Assembly: GCF_001592945.1 (NCBI RefSeq)
Contig: NZ_LRPB01000001.1
Location: forward strand, 167,917 to 231,916
Direction: 5' to 3'
DNA: 64,000 nt
DNA from: Roseivirga seohaensis
GTDB lineage: Bacteria; Bacteroidota; Bacteroidia; Cytophagales; Cyclobacteriaceae
Part shown: positions 1 to 9,711 of the stretch, in pieces
How positions within the stretch are numbered: the stretch's first letter is position 1
Layout of the letters: every line of letters begins with the position of its first letter
Position numbers and translations under genes: made by a program
The notes under the pieces: generated by a model
What the model was told of the DNA's origin: nothing
The model's database searches: none
What the model saw: the letters and a program-made list of their open reading frames with translations, nothing else

Positions 1-222
1 TCACGATACCTAGAAATGGCCAGGTTTGCGTGTGATGCCTCGATTTCCCACCCGGCAAACCAGAGGGTGAGAGAGACACATTACTGCTAATTCTTAATTA
101 GGCAGCAAGGGCGTATTGTCTTTCGCCAATTATAAATGTGAAAGTTTTATTTAAGGGAAATACTCACAACTCCCTGCATGCTTACACTTGCATTACACCT
201 ACTGTCAATTCCAGTCGGCCCC
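1..222 (-). ncRNA. ssrA: tmRNA (transfer-messenger RNA), 3' end cut by window edge
   Basis: Rescues stalled ribosomes by adding a degradation tag. Read on the minus strand, the RNA starts with GGGGCC at 222-217 and continues with the conserved GACTGGAATTGACAG-type 5' region. The tag reading frame is at 127-101 and encodes GERQYALAA, followed by a TAA stop at 100-98; the Ala-Leu-Ala-Ala end is the classical protease signal. The pseudoknot region continues to base 1, and the T-arm and acceptor 3' strand must lie left of the window. The identification rests on the 5' end, the tag and the stop together, and is secure. Confidence 0.93.
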
Positions 223-409
223 ATGTTATATAAGTAAAGGCCGTTTGCCTTTCCATTGAATCTGCGAAAGTACGGTCTTTTCTACATCTTCTGAAACATC
301 TTGAACAAAAGAATGTTGCCAGAAAGTTTCAAAACCCGCACTTATACTTATTCTTTAAAACCCTACGCCCCTAAAAAGGTTATGTAAGAACAAATTTAAA
401 AAACGCATT

Positions 410-721
410 ATGAAAACTACAGATAGAACACTTTCACAGGTATTGGCAGAGTTAAACGAACAAGGTTTTAAAGAGCAATTTACGGCCAAGGAAAAGAATA
501 TTGTGGCCACAGCCAGCAAAAAGGAGTACACACCTTACCAACTCAAAATCGTGAAAACGTATCGCTTTGATGGCATGACGAACCCTGGTGATGAAGAAGA
601 GATTTTTGTGATCGAAGCCAATGATGGCACCAGAGGTACATTAATTATGGCTGGAGGCCCTGATCAGTCGCAGAATGTAGAGTTGGTGAAGGAAATTCCT
701 GAGGCTGCTCCATTGGACTAA
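410..721 (+). CDS. Small hypothetical protein, Bacteroidota family
   Basis: A 103-residue, charged, soluble protein without signal peptide or membrane segment. I recall similar 100-residue Bacteroidota proteins carrying the label 'phosphoribosylpyrophosphate synthetase', but nothing here resembles a PRPP synthase (too short, no PRPP loop), so no enzymatic role should be inferred. The central stretch YRFDGMTNPGDEEE followed by a predicted strand pattern (IFVIEANDGTRGTLIMA) is the most characteristic part. The ATG at 410 is the only sensible start. Its last 77 bases are antisense to the 3' end of the MOSC gene on the other strand. Confidence 0.75.
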   Translation: MKTTDRTLSQVLAELNEQGFKEQFTAKEKNIVATASKKEYTPYQLKIVKTYRFDGMTNPGDEEEIFVIEANDGTRGTLIMAGGPDQSQNVELVKEIPEAAPLD

Positions 722-1202
722 GCGTGTCATCAAGAGAAATCAAACCAGAGGTTAAGATTCTTGCGGTTATTCCTCCGTGCCCACGCATGGCGTTATAACC
801 GCCATTTCCTAAGTTCTCTTCCATTCTGGAACAAGGATGACAATCGCCAGTATGTTCCAACACTGCATTTCCAATTCGGAATTTCTTTCCTTTTAAGGCT
901 TGAAGATTAATTCCTTCCACAACAATATTTCTTCTTAATAATAAAGGGTTAATTTCAGCTTGGCCAACCATAGAGGCTACAGCCTTAATATGCTCAGCTT
1001 GAATCAGCGTTACTTGCCTCTTTCCTCCTTTCGATGCGTAATGGTCGCCTGCTAAACCTACACCTTCAATGGCATTAACTTTTTCAACAGTTATTGGCAA
1101 TTTTCCTCTTTCAGGTCGAATAGAAATAAAAATCACCTTGCCAGCTTGAGCAAACTGGTTGGTTAAATAAGGAATCGCCTTTTGCTCTAGTGAAAGCTTC
1201 AT
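645..1202 (-). CDS. MOSC domain-containing protein
   Basis: 185 residues, the size of a stand-alone MOSC protein (a fold shared with the C-terminal domain of molybdenum cofactor sulfurase). The segments GVGLAGDHYASKGG, QVTLIQAEHI and HTGDCHPCSRMEE, with its conserved cysteine, are typical of the family; such proteins are thought to carry sulfur or act on molybdenum cofactor or N-hydroxylated compounds. The substrate here is unknown. The ATG directly abuts the TAA stop of the upstream fatty acid hydroxylase gene, so both are probably co-transcribed. The C-terminal tail after LISLDDTL (about 25 residues) runs antisense into the 103-codon gene and is probably not part of the fold. Confidence 0.85.
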   Translation of the reverse strand: MKLSLEQKAIPYLTNQFAQAGKVIFISIRPERGKLPITVEKVNAIEGVGLAGDHYASKGGKRQVTLIQAEHIKAVASMVGQAEINPLLLRRNIVVEGINLQALKGKKFRIGNAVLEHTGDCHPCSRMEENLGNGGYNAMRGHGGITARILTSGLISLDDTLSPMEQPQEFPSPTLHSATDQGLQP

Positions 1203-2057
1203 TTATTTCTTCGGTACAAGGTTTTGAACTTGTTCATCCTCTGGAACCCGGTAAGGCTGAAATGGAATTTTGAGCAGGTTCACCATATCATCATTCTCTT
1301 TAGGATCCATGTGGGTGTCGATGCCATACACTAAAGATTTTGTATCTTCCACTTGGGCAAAAGTGCCGAAAATACGATCCCAGATAGAAAAGATATTTCC
1401 GAAGTTAGTATCGGTTAAAGGTTGCGTATAATGATGATGCACCTTATGCATTAATGGCGTAACAAACAACCAAGAAAGCACTCTATCTACTGATTTCGGC
1501 ATGCGAATATTGGCATGAGTTATATGAGCGAAGAGCACAGAAAGGCTTTGGTACACCATAATAAGCCACATAGGTGCGCCTACAATAATTACGGCAAGAA
1601 TGGTAAATCCAATTCTGAAAATGGTTTCTCCTGGGTGATGTCGCAAACCCGTAGTAACATCTACTGTGGTATCGCTATGGTGTACCAAATGAAATTTCCA
1701 CATCCATTTTACTTTGTGCTCGGTATAATGCACTAAGTAAGCGCCAATAAAATCGAGCAGTAAAACACCAACAATCAATTGCCCCCAAAGCGGTAGATCA
1801 ACAACATACAACAGTCCAAACTGATTATTAGCAACCATATCTGAAGCCGCCAAGAGTACACCGGCTAAACCAAAACCGATAATGGCTGTAGTTAAGGTGA
1901 AAAATAGGTTAAGCCCAGCGTGTCGTACTTTTTTATACTGGAAAGTAAAGAGTGGAAGCGTGCCTTCGACAACCCAAAAAACCACCACTCCGCCAATTAA
2001 AATCCCCGCCCGAAACTCTGTGGGAATATTATCAAAGAAATTTACCAAACTTTCCAT
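1203..2057 (-). CDS. Sterol desaturase / fatty acid hydroxylase family membrane protein
   Basis: 284-residue integral membrane protein with hydrophobic segments near residues 15-35, 50-75 and 90-110. It carries the histidine clusters of the non-haem di-iron fatty acid hydroxylase superfamily: HYTEH and HLVHH around residues 112-128, HH in LRHHPGE, and HKVHHH near 205. The C-terminal motif NFGNIFSIWDRIFGTF is also typical. It probably hydroxylates or desaturates a lipid (carotenoid, sterol or fatty acid); the substrate cannot be read from sequence. First gene of a two-gene unit with the MOSC protein; ATG start at 2057. Confidence 0.9.
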   Translation of the reverse strand: MESLVNFFDNIPTEFRAGILIGGVVVFWVVEGTLPLFTFQYKKVRHAGLNLFFTLTTAIIGFGLAGVLLAASDMVANNQFGLLYVVDLPLWGQLIVGVLLLDFIGAYLVHYTEHKVKWMWKFHLVHHSDTTVDVTTGLRHHPGETIFRIGFTILAVIIVGAPMWLIMVYQSLSVLFAHITHANIRMPKSVDRVLSWLFVTPLMHKVHHHYTQPLTDTNFGNIFSIWDRIFGTFAQVEDTKSLVYGIDTHMDPKENDDMVNLLKIPFQPYRVPEDEQVQNLVPKK

Positions 2058-2149
2058 CTTACAATTTATTCTGCCTGCCTAACATATGCAACGTTCAAGC
2101 TTAATTTAGAAAGCATAATTCTTTAACTTTCAATCATTAATCATCGACC

Positions 2150-3574
2150 ATGAAATTAAGAAGCCTCCTTACCTCCTCGCTTTTCTTTCTTACCATACAA
2201 TTATCGTTTACTCAAGAATTCTCACGCGCAGTTCGTCCTTATGTAGCTGTTCAGGAAGATATTGTTGCCCTTACGCATGCTAAAACCATTGACGGCACTG
2301 GTGCAGATATCAAAACGAATCAAACTTTGGTTTTCGAAAATGGAATTATTACCGCCATGGGAAATACGGGTGAAGTATCGATTCCGGCTGGCGCGAAGGT
2401 GATTGACTGCACAGGCAAAACAATAATGCCCGGAATGGTCATGCTTCACGAACATATTTTCTACCCCAAACCTTTCGATGGCATTTTTAGCGTTTCACAA
2501 ATGACATTCACGTTTCCGCGTCTTTATTTGGCCGGAGGAGTAACCACTATTCGCACTGCGGGTAGTATTGAACCGCAAACTGATTTGAACATTAGAAAAT
2601 GGATTGAGAAAGGAAGAATGTTGGGGCCCAAAATGGACTTAACAAGTCCGTTTATAGAAAGAGAAGGCACATCAGTACCGGAAGTGGGTGTGATTGAAAG
2701 CTCAGACGAAGCTGCAGAAATGGTGAATTATTGGGCAGACAGAGGTATTAATTCCTTTAAGGTTTATCAGAACATAACAAAAGAAGATTTAAAAAGCGTA
2801 GTAAACGCTGCGCACGCTAAAGGAAAAAAAGTAACTGGACATATCTGCTCAGTCACTTACCGCGAGGCTGCGGAAATAGGAATTGACAATATTGAGCATG
2901 GTTTCTTCCAAAGCTCTGATTTTGTAGGCGACAAGGTAGATGACTTCTGTCCTGCTTTTAAACGCGGACAAGCATTACGTGCCTTACCAGTAGACGCTCC
3001 AGAAATGAAAGAATTGATGGAATTCTTAATCGAGAAAGACGTAGCGGTAACTTCTACCCTTACTGTTTTTGAACCTTACACCAATAGAGAAGTAGTTTTG
3101 GGTGGTGGTTTAGAAGCCATGAGTCCTGAAATTCGTGAAAGCCTAGAAACCAGCCATAAGCGTCAGCAAGGAAGAGACTCTACTTCTATTATTGCATTTC
3201 AAAAGCAAATGGCTTGGGAGAAAATGTTTTACGAAATGGGCGGAAAACTTTTGGCAGGCACCGACCCCACTGGGGCGGGCAGAACCATTGCAGGCTACGC
3301 CAATCAGCGCATGATCGAGCTTTTTATTGAGGCAGGCTTTTCGTTAACCGAAGCTGTTAAAATATCAACTTTGGATGGTGCTAAATTTTTAGAGCGTGCC
3401 GATAAAGTAGGCTCACTAGAAGTAGGAAAACAAGCCGACATCCTAATCATCGATGGAGATTTAGAAGCGGATGTGAGCAATATCCGTAAAATGGAAATTG
3501 TGTTTAAAGATGGCGTAGGCTTTAACTCTCCAGCCATTTTTAAATCAATGAACGGCAAAGTAGGTATGTATTAG
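2150..3574 (+). CDS. Secreted amidohydrolase family protein
   Basis: 474 residues with an N-terminal signal peptide (about residues 1-21). It belongs to the metal-dependent amidohydrolase superfamily (imidazolonepropionase-like): the PGMVMLHEH segment gives the metal-binding HxH, histidines follow in TGHIC and IEHGF, and the catalytic aspartate lies in LLAGTDPTG. The C-terminal VGSLEVGKQADILIIDGD is the family hallmark. The protein is expected to hydrolyse a cyclic amide, peptide or prolyl bond in the periplasm; substrate unknown. Diverges from the hydroxylase/MOSC unit and is followed 27 bases later by a DUF1569 gene in the same direction. Confidence 0.9.
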   Translation: MKLRSLLTSSLFFLTIQLSFTQEFSRAVRPYVAVQEDIVALTHAKTIDGTGADIKTNQTLVFENGIITAMGNTGEVSIPAGAKVIDCTGKTIMPGMVMLHEHIFYPKPFDGIFSVSQMTFTFPRLYLAGGVTTIRTAGSIEPQTDLNIRKWIEKGRMLGPKMDLTSPFIEREGTSVPEVGVIESSDEAAEMVNYWADRGINSFKVYQNITKEDLKSVVNAAHAKGKKVTGHICSVTYREAAEIGIDNIEHGFFQSSDFVGDKVDDFCPAFKRGQALRALPVDAPEMKELMEFLIEKDVAVTSTLTVFEPYTNREVVLGGGLEAMSPEIRESLETSHKRQQGRDSTSIIAFQKQMAWEKMFYEMGGKLLAGTDPTGAGRTIAGYANQRMIELFIEAGFSLTEAVKISTLDGAKFLERADKVGSLEVGKQADILIIDGDLEADVSNIRKMEIVFKDGVGFNSPAIFKSMNGKVGMY

Positions 3575-3601
3575 ATTTCTAATTTTTTTAAATAGACAAT
3601 A

Positions 3602-4054
3602 ATGAAAAACATTTTTAAGCCAGAGGTAACTCAAGAGGTCATTGACAGAATCAATAAACTCACACCAGAAAGCCAACCGCTTTGGGGCAAAATGAATGTG
3701 GGACAAATGCTAGCACATTGCAGCGTTACTTATGAAATGATTTATGATGACACACATCAGCCGCCAAAAGGAATGATGAAATTGATGTTGAGGTTTTTCG
3801 TGAAAGGAATGGTGACAAGCGAGAAGCCGTATAAAAAGAATTTAAGAACCGCTCCTCAGTTTTTAATGACTACTGAGAAAGACTTCGAAATAGAGAAAAA
3901 AAGACTGATTGACTACCTCTCAAAAACACAAGAACTTGGCGAAGCACATTTCGACAATAAGGAGTCACTTTCGTTTGGACGACTAAGCATCAACGAATGG
4001 AACAATATGTTTTATAAGCACCTTGACCATCATTTAAGTCAATTCAAAGCTTAA
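3602..4054 (+). CDS. DUF1569 family protein (DinB-like fold)
   Basis: 150 residues. WGKMNVGQMLAHC near residue 27 and the C-terminal YKHLDHHLSQF match DUF1569 proteins, which resemble DinB-like four-helix bundles with three metal-binding histidines. Histidines are available in AHC and in HLDHH. No biochemical role is established for the family; metal-dependent thiol transfer is only an analogy. It has no signal peptide and sits 27 bases behind the amidohydrolase, so co-transcription is likely. Confidence 0.8.
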   Translation: MKNIFKPEVTQEVIDRINKLTPESQPLWGKMNVGQMLAHCSVTYEMIYDDTHQPPKGMMKLMLRFFVKGMVTSEKPYKKNLRTAPQFLMTTEKDFEIEKKRLIDYLSKTQELGEAHFDNKESLSFGRLSINEWNNMFYKHLDHHLSQFKA

Positions 4055-4163
4055 TCTCACGCTAATAAAACATATCACAACTTTTAGTTTATCAGATCAC
4101 AGAAAGCTCCTATTTTTATTTTTACTTTACTAAATACAAAGTATCTCAGATAAATTAATTGCA

Positions 4164-6038
4164 ATGAGGAAAAACAGTTCCTTTTTATCAATAACCATAT
4201 TTCTAATTGGTTACCTATTTTGTCACCTTACACTATCAGCGCAATCAAGAAATGACAATAGTGCTGAGGTCTTAACTTATGATAAAAAGATAGAAATTGA
4301 AGGAAAAAAACTTTCAGTTTGGGTAGAAATATCGATTCAAATCAATAATCATGACGGTCAGCATATGACCCAAGTTGCTATACCTTTTTCAGCATCGAAT
4401 AAGATCAAAGACCTTAGTGCATCAATAATTAATGCCTCTGGCAATGAGGTAAAAAAGCTAAAAAAGAGAGATGCTGTAGATGTAAGCAGCATTTCTGGTT
4501 ACTCCCTTTACGAAGATGATTTTAATAAAGTCTTTGAGTTAAGCTACAATCAATATCCTTACGTGCTTAAATACAGCTATTCTATTTCTTACAATGGCTT
4601 TCTTTCGATTGATGAATGGACTCCTGTAATAGCTCTAAATACAAATACAAAAAAGGCATCATTAACCTTAACCACACCAACCGACTTTCAATTATCAATA
4701 AAAGAACAGAATATAAATCAAGCCATTAAAAATACAGAAGGTGGTAAAGTGATTTATAAATGGACAGGAAATTACACTGCTGAAAGCATTAAAAAAGAAG
4801 TATTTTCTCCTCCTATTCATGAGCTCATTCCTAAAGTCTCAATAGTACCTCTGAACTTCGAATATGGTCCCTCTGGAAGCTTTCAGTCATGGCAGTCTTA
4901 TGGAGAATGGCTAAATCAGTTGAGCTATGGCCTTCATGATTTACCTGAAAGTGAGAAGCAGGTTGTCAAAAATTTAACTCAAGATTTGCCAGATATAGAG
5001 TCAAAAGCCAATGTCCTTTATCATTATTTACAGGATAATATTAGGTATACCAATGTTGCAATTGGTATTGGAGGAATGCTTCCTTACCCCGCGAGTTACG
5101 TGGCTCAAAATAGATATGGTGACTGTAAGGCATTAACCAATTACATGCAGGCACTTTTAGCAGAAGCGGGTATTGAAGCCTTTTGTACTGATGTATATGC
5201 AGATAAAGTACCTATTGATATCGACACTAATTTCCCAAGTCAGCAGTTTAATCATGTCATTTTGGCCATTCCAACCAAAACAGATACACTTTGGTTAGAG
5301 ACCACAAGTAACATCAACCCTTTTGGTTATCTAGGAACCTTTACACAAAACCGTAAAGCGCTTTTAGTCAATTCTTCTCAAAGCAAAATCATCCAGATTC
5401 CTGCAATGACCAATGTAGAAACGCGAAGAGACACACGAATAGATATTTCCATCCAAGCTAAAAATAAAATACAGGCACAAGTAAATAGCAAGTTCAGGGG
5501 CGATGACTTTGAAACCTTACTATACTACATGAAAAGTGAATCTAAGAGTGAAATAGATCGTTTTGCAAAATCAAAGCTACCCTATCAACAGTCTCCATCA
5601 ACCATCACTAAAATCAACCAAGAAACGCGTGATTCTCAAGAAATAATAGTGGAAGCTGAAATGAATCTATCCGACTATGGTCAGCAGTTTGGAGAAGCCA
5701 AAGTCTTGAATTTACCCAGACTAGATTTTCCAAAAATTGAAAGACCAACTGAAAGGAAATCTCCTCTCTTCTTTCCTTACCCTATCCATTACAAAGATGA
5801 ATTTGAGATAACAATTGATGAGAGCATTAAGGTTACTCTTTCAAATGGAAATGATAATATTGACTCAATTTTCGGAAGCTTTTCCGTTACATCCGAAAAA
5901 ATAAATAATAAGATTATTCTGACTCGAGAATTTATAATTAAATCTGGCCGATACAAACCTGAAGATTATACTGATTTTTTTGAATTTATATCTTCTATTA
6001 ATGAATCAAGAGCCAAGACATTAATCACGCTAAAATAA
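4164..6038 (+). CDS. DUF3857 / transglutaminase-like secreted protein
   Basis: 624 residues with a signal peptide ending near residue 26 (LTLSAQ). The N-terminal half is a DUF3857 beta-sandwich. A transglutaminase-like papain-fold core follows, with the catalytic cysteine in YGDCKALTNYM and the histidine in FNHVILAI; LWLETTSNINPFGYLG is the third conserved block. These proteins are common in Bacteroidota and are assumed to act on envelope proteins or peptides, but no substrate is known. The next gene starts 2 bases after the stop and encodes a relative, so the pair is an operon. Confidence 0.88.
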   Translation: MRKNSSFLSITIFLIGYLFCHLTLSAQSRNDNSAEVLTYDKKIEIEGKKLSVWVEISIQINNHDGQHMTQVAIPFSASNKIKDLSASIINASGNEVKKLKKRDAVDVSSISGYSLYEDDFNKVFELSYNQYPYVLKYSYSISYNGFLSIDEWTPVIALNTNTKKASLTLTTPTDFQLSIKEQNINQAIKNTEGGKVIYKWTGNYTAESIKKEVFSPPIHELIPKVSIVPLNFEYGPSGSFQSWQSYGEWLNQLSYGLHDLPESEKQVVKNLTQDLPDIESKANVLYHYLQDNIRYTNVAIGIGGMLPYPASYVAQNRYGDCKALTNYMQALLAEAGIEAFCTDVYADKVPIDIDTNFPSQQFNHVILAIPTKTDTLWLETTSNINPFGYLGTFTQNRKALLVNSSQSKIIQIPAMTNVETRRDTRIDISIQAKNKIQAQVNSKFRGDDFETLLYYMKSESKSEIDRFAKSKLPYQQSPSTITKINQETRDSQEIIVEAEMNLSDYGQQFGEAKVLNLPRLDFPKIERPTERKSPLFFPYPIHYKDEFEITIDESIKVTLSNGNDNIDSIFGSFSVTSEKINNKIILTREFIIKSGRYKPEDYTDFFEFISSINESRAKTLITLK

Positions 6039-6040
6039 TT

Positions 6041-8008
6041 ATGACAGCTTATTTCAAACCTCTTTTCGCCACTCTCCTTTTTTGTTTTTGCTTGAGTTTG
6101 AAGGCTCAAAGAGAGAAAATCAAATTTGGAGCAGTTAGTTTATCAGATCTTCAAAGTGATGATTTCGAAAAATACGAGGATGCTGAGGCAGTTGTTCTTT
6201 TTGATGGAGGAGTGGCTAACTTTATTGAGGAAGAAGGCAGGTTCATTATAGTGTTTGAAAGAACCAGACGAATTAAGATTTTAACAAAATCTGGTTTAGA
6301 TTTCTCAAATATCAATATTCCATACTATCAGCAGGATATGCGAAATACGGAATTGATTTATGACATTAAAGCAATGAGCCACACACTGGTAAATGGAGTT
6401 GATCAGAAAAATGAATTGAACAAAAGTGATATTTATGACGAAAAGATCAACAGCAATTGGCATCAAAAGAAATTTGCTATTCCAGGAGTTAAGGAGGGGT
6501 CGGTAATCGAATATTCTTACATATTGAAATCACCTTTCATGTTTAACCTTCCTGACTGGGAGTTTCAAAGTAAAATACCTACACAATACAGTGAGTACGA
6601 AGTGCATGTGGTGCCATTTTATGAATACACCTACCTAGCACAAGGGATTAAGAAGTTTGATTATTCAAACTCACAAGTGGGAATTGGTAGCCGAAGGTTT
6701 GCCACGATAGACTTTAAAGAAATGGTGTACGAGTTTGCCATGAAAGACACTCCTGCATTTACTGATGTTCAATACATAACCTCTATAAATGATTATATAA
6801 TCAAAATGGATTGGCAGCTGGCAAAAATTATTCGTCCGAATGGTTCAAAAGAAGAAATAATAACTACTTGGGCTCAGATGGTTGAGAGCATGCTCAAGTC
6901 TGATAATTTCGGAAAGTTCATCAAATCGAGTTCAAAAAGTGTAGAGAAAATGATCAAAGATGATCAGCGCCTACAAGAAATTTCAAAATTGGAAAACTTT
7001 GAAAAAGCCAAAGAACTCACTCGATATGTAAAAGAAAACTACAGATGGAATCGAATGAGAGGAAAATATGCCTCTAAAAATGTAAAGGAGTTTCTAAATG
7101 AAACTACAGGATCTACTGCGGAACTCAACCTTTTCTTAATAGGAATGTTAAGGGCTTTTGATATTGAAGCTTATCCCGTTATACTGAGTACTCGAGATCA
7201 TGGAAAGATAAAGATCGATTACCCTTTCGAGAGTTTTTTTAATACTTTGGCCATTTTAGTTGAGGTAGATCAGCAGCTTTATCTCACAGAAGCCACAGAA
7301 AAAGAGTTAGAATTTGGTAAACTACCCGCTGAATACCTCAATGAGAAAGGGCTAATCATAGATAATGAAAAACAAGGTTGGGTCGATCTAAATATAACCT
7401 TGCCTTCTTTAGAAAGTGAGGATATGAAACTTACATTGAATCCATCAACACTTAAACTTGAGGGTGAATTTGTAAAAACATTAACCGATTACGATGCCCT
7501 CCGGTACAAAAGAAACAAGAATTTAATTCAAACAGAGCTTAACAATAGTTATAACCTTATTGGAGATATCCAATACCCTGAAACAAACTCTCCTTCAACA
7601 CCTTATACACTTAAGTATGAAGCTTCATACCCAGTGTCAACTTTTGAAGGAAAAATTTATTTTCACCCATTCTTGAACAAGGCTCCTACAATAAACCCAC
7701 TAAAAGCCGAGGACAGAACTTACCCCGTAGATTTTACTTACAGTCAGAAGAAGCAGTTTAATACAATTATTGAGATTCCAGATGGCTATTCTTTTTCAGT
7801 AATACCTGAGAGTGTTCAATTTTCAAACTCATTAATTGATTTCTCATTTGAAACTCTTTTAGACCCTTCTAAGCAGAAAATGATAGCAATTTCAACTTAC
7901 GTATTAAAAAAAGCCGTCTATGACCCTAAAGAATACAAACAGCTTAAAAGTTACTTAGCACAAATTACTGAGGCTTACAATAAGCAAATCACAGTGGAAA
8001 AACAGTGA
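6041..8008 (+). CDS. DUF3857 / transglutaminase-like secreted protein with degenerate active site
   Basis: 655 residues with a signal peptide (about 1-22, ending LSLKAQ). It has the same layout as the preceding protein: DUF3857 region, then a transglutaminase-like domain near residues 310-420. The catalytic positions are lost: where family members read GDCKD it reads TGSTAELN, and where FNHV is expected it reads FNTLAIL. It therefore looks like a pseudoenzyme that may bind substrate or regulate the intact neighbour. The start ATG lies 2 bases after the preceding stop. The substitutions are read from motif alignment by eye and should be confirmed structurally. Confidence 0.85.
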   Translation: MTAYFKPLFATLLFCFCLSLKAQREKIKFGAVSLSDLQSDDFEKYEDAEAVVLFDGGVANFIEEEGRFIIVFERTRRIKILTKSGLDFSNINIPYYQQDMRNTELIYDIKAMSHTLVNGVDQKNELNKSDIYDEKINSNWHQKKFAIPGVKEGSVIEYSYILKSPFMFNLPDWEFQSKIPTQYSEYEVHVVPFYEYTYLAQGIKKFDYSNSQVGIGSRRFATIDFKEMVYEFAMKDTPAFTDVQYITSINDYIIKMDWQLAKIIRPNGSKEEIITTWAQMVESMLKSDNFGKFIKSSSKSVEKMIKDDQRLQEISKLENFEKAKELTRYVKENYRWNRMRGKYASKNVKEFLNETTGSTAELNLFLIGMLRAFDIEAYPVILSTRDHGKIKIDYPFESFFNTLAILVEVDQQLYLTEATEKELEFGKLPAEYLNEKGLIIDNEKQGWVDLNITLPSLESEDMKLTLNPSTLKLEGEFVKTLTDYDALRYKRNKNLIQTELNNSYNLIGDIQYPETNSPSTPYTLKYEASYPVSTFEGKIYFHPFLNKAPTINPLKAEDRTYPVDFTYSQKKQFNTIIEIPDGYSFSVIPESVQFSNSLIDFSFETLLDPSKQKMIAISTYVLKKAVYDPKEYKQLKSYLAQITEAYNKQITVEKQ

Positions 8009-8053
8009 TTTTTATTTAAATTCCGTTTTTAGCATTCAACACCTAAATTCAAT

Positions 8054-9649
8054 ATGAAAAGAATAATCTTTTCCATAACCATATTATTCACGTGCTTCTC
8101 GCTTCTTGCCCAAAAACACCAAGAAAGGCTCAGTGCAATTGATGTTCAGCATTACCGGTTTGAAATTCAATTGACGGATGATTCTGACAAAATCAATGGA
8201 GTTGCTTTGGTTACAGTGAAGTTCAAGAAGGATCTTCAACAGTTCGATTTAGACCTTGTTAGAACAAAACCAAGTGGCAAGGGCATGACTGTAATTGCCT
8301 TAATGGCCGATGATAAAAAAATACCTTTTGAGCATTCTGGAGATAAATTAAACATCAACTATGCAGGCAAGGCAGGCCAAAGCCAAACTTTCACTATTGC
8401 CTATGAAGGAATTCCAGAAACTGGCCTTATCATTTCCAAAAACAAATTTGGCGACCGCACCTTCTTCGGAGATAATTACCCCGATCGTGGTCAACACTGG
8501 CTGCCCATTGTAGATCACCCTTCTGACAAAGCCACTGTAGAATGGGTGGTTACTGCACCGAGTCACTATCAGGTAGTGGGCAATGGGCTTTTGGTAGAGC
8601 GCACCAATATTAATGATAAAACCATGCTCACACATTGGAAAACAGAAGTTGAACTCCCTACCAAAGTAATGGTGATTGGCGTAGCGCGTTTTGCAATTCA
8701 GAATGTAGCCAATGTTTATGGCGCAACAGTTTCAAGTTGGATTTATCCGCAAGACAGAGAAAAAGGCTTTTATGATTATGCTCCTGCAGCTCCAATTTTA
8801 GATTGGTTTATTAACCATGTGGGTGATTACCCTTTTGCCAAATTGGCCAATGTTCAATCTAAAACACAGTTTGGAGGAATGGAAAACGCAGGTAATATTT
8901 TCTATTCTGAAAACTCTGTAACAGGAAAACGAAGTGTAGAAGGACTACTCGCACACGAAATTGCCCACCAGTGGTTTGGTAATTCGGCATCGGAAGGCAA
9001 CTGGCATCACGCTTGGTTGAGCGAAGGTTTTGCCACCTATTTCACCATTCTTTATATGGAACAAAAATATGGCAGAACGAAGGCTTGGGAAACTGTTTTA
9101 GGAAATAGAAATCAGGTAATTGCTTTTAGTAAAAAGAACCGAGTGCCTATTGTAGACACTTCTGTAGAAAACTATATGGAAATTCTGAATGCCAACACTT
9201 ATCAAAAAGGGGGCTGGGTGCTGCATATGCTTAGAAAAGAGGTGGGTGACGAAATGTTTTGGGAAGCAATTCGCAAGTACTATAACAAATACAAGTTCTC
9301 TAATGCGCTATCTGACGATTTGAAAGAGGTTTTTGAGTCCGTTTCAGGCAAAGACTTCGATGCTTTTTTCAAACAATGGGTGTATCAAGCAGGTCAACCA
9401 GAAATAGAAGCCACATGGAGTTACTCTAAAGGCCAATTGAACTTAGAGCTGAACCAAACCCAGAAAGAAGATTTCACTTTCAATTTAGAAATTGAATTGG
9501 TGTATTCGGATGGTTCAACAGAACGTAAAACCATTTTGGTAAATTCAAAAAATCAAAAATGGACTCCAAAATTAGGCAATAAACCCGTTAAAGTAATTCT
9601 TGATCCAGATGCTTGGTTACTTTTTGAAGCTACCTTAAAAGAAAAGTAG
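8054..9649 (+). CDS. M1 family metallopeptidase (aminopeptidase N-like)
   Basis: 531 residues with a signal peptide (about 1-19). It has the gluzincin zinc site HEIAH at residues 301-305 with the third ligand E324 in LSEGFATYF, and the aminopeptidase exopeptidase motif GGMENAG just before it. The protein is short compared with PepN (about 870 residues): after the catalytic domain only a small beta domain follows, a form frequent in Bacteroidota. It presumably trims N-terminal residues from peptides in the periplasm. It follows the DUF3857 pair by 45 bases and may share their transcript. Confidence 0.92.
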   Translation: MKRIIFSITILFTCFSLLAQKHQERLSAIDVQHYRFEIQLTDDSDKINGVALVTVKFKKDLQQFDLDLVRTKPSGKGMTVIALMADDKKIPFEHSGDKLNINYAGKAGQSQTFTIAYEGIPETGLIISKNKFGDRTFFGDNYPDRGQHWLPIVDHPSDKATVEWVVTAPSHYQVVGNGLLVERTNINDKTMLTHWKTEVELPTKVMVIGVARFAIQNVANVYGATVSSWIYPQDREKGFYDYAPAAPILDWFINHVGDYPFAKLANVQSKTQFGGMENAGNIFYSENSVTGKRSVEGLLAHEIAHQWFGNSASEGNWHHAWLSEGFATYFTILYMEQKYGRTKAWETVLGNRNQVIAFSKKNRVPIVDTSVENYMEILNANTYQKGGWVLHMLRKEVGDEMFWEAIRKYYNKYKFSNALSDDLKEVFESVSGKDFDAFFKQWVYQAGQPEIEATWSYSKGQLNLELNQTQKEDFTFNLEIELVYSDGSTERKTILVNSKNQKWTPKLGNKPVKVILDPDAWLLFEATLKEK

Positions 9650-9685
9650 GTTTTTTGAACCGAAAACCCTTTTCAACAAAACCTT

Positions 9686-9693
9686 TATCTTTG
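9686..9693 (+). promoter_or_regulatory. Bacteroidota -7 box TATCTTTG before the PhnA-like gene
   Basis: TATCTTTG matches the TAnnTTTG consensus exactly and lies 18 bases before the ATG, giving a very short leader. I see no convincing -33 element. The same core, TATCTTTGC, occurs in front of the TPR lipoprotein gene (22805-22812, minus strand). Confidence 0.6.
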
Positions 9694-9711
9694 CGGCTTA
9701 TTCAATAACAA

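Noticed and set aside
410..721. Phosphoribosylpyrophosphate synthetase
   Set aside because: The protein is a third of the required length and lacks the PRPP-binding loop.
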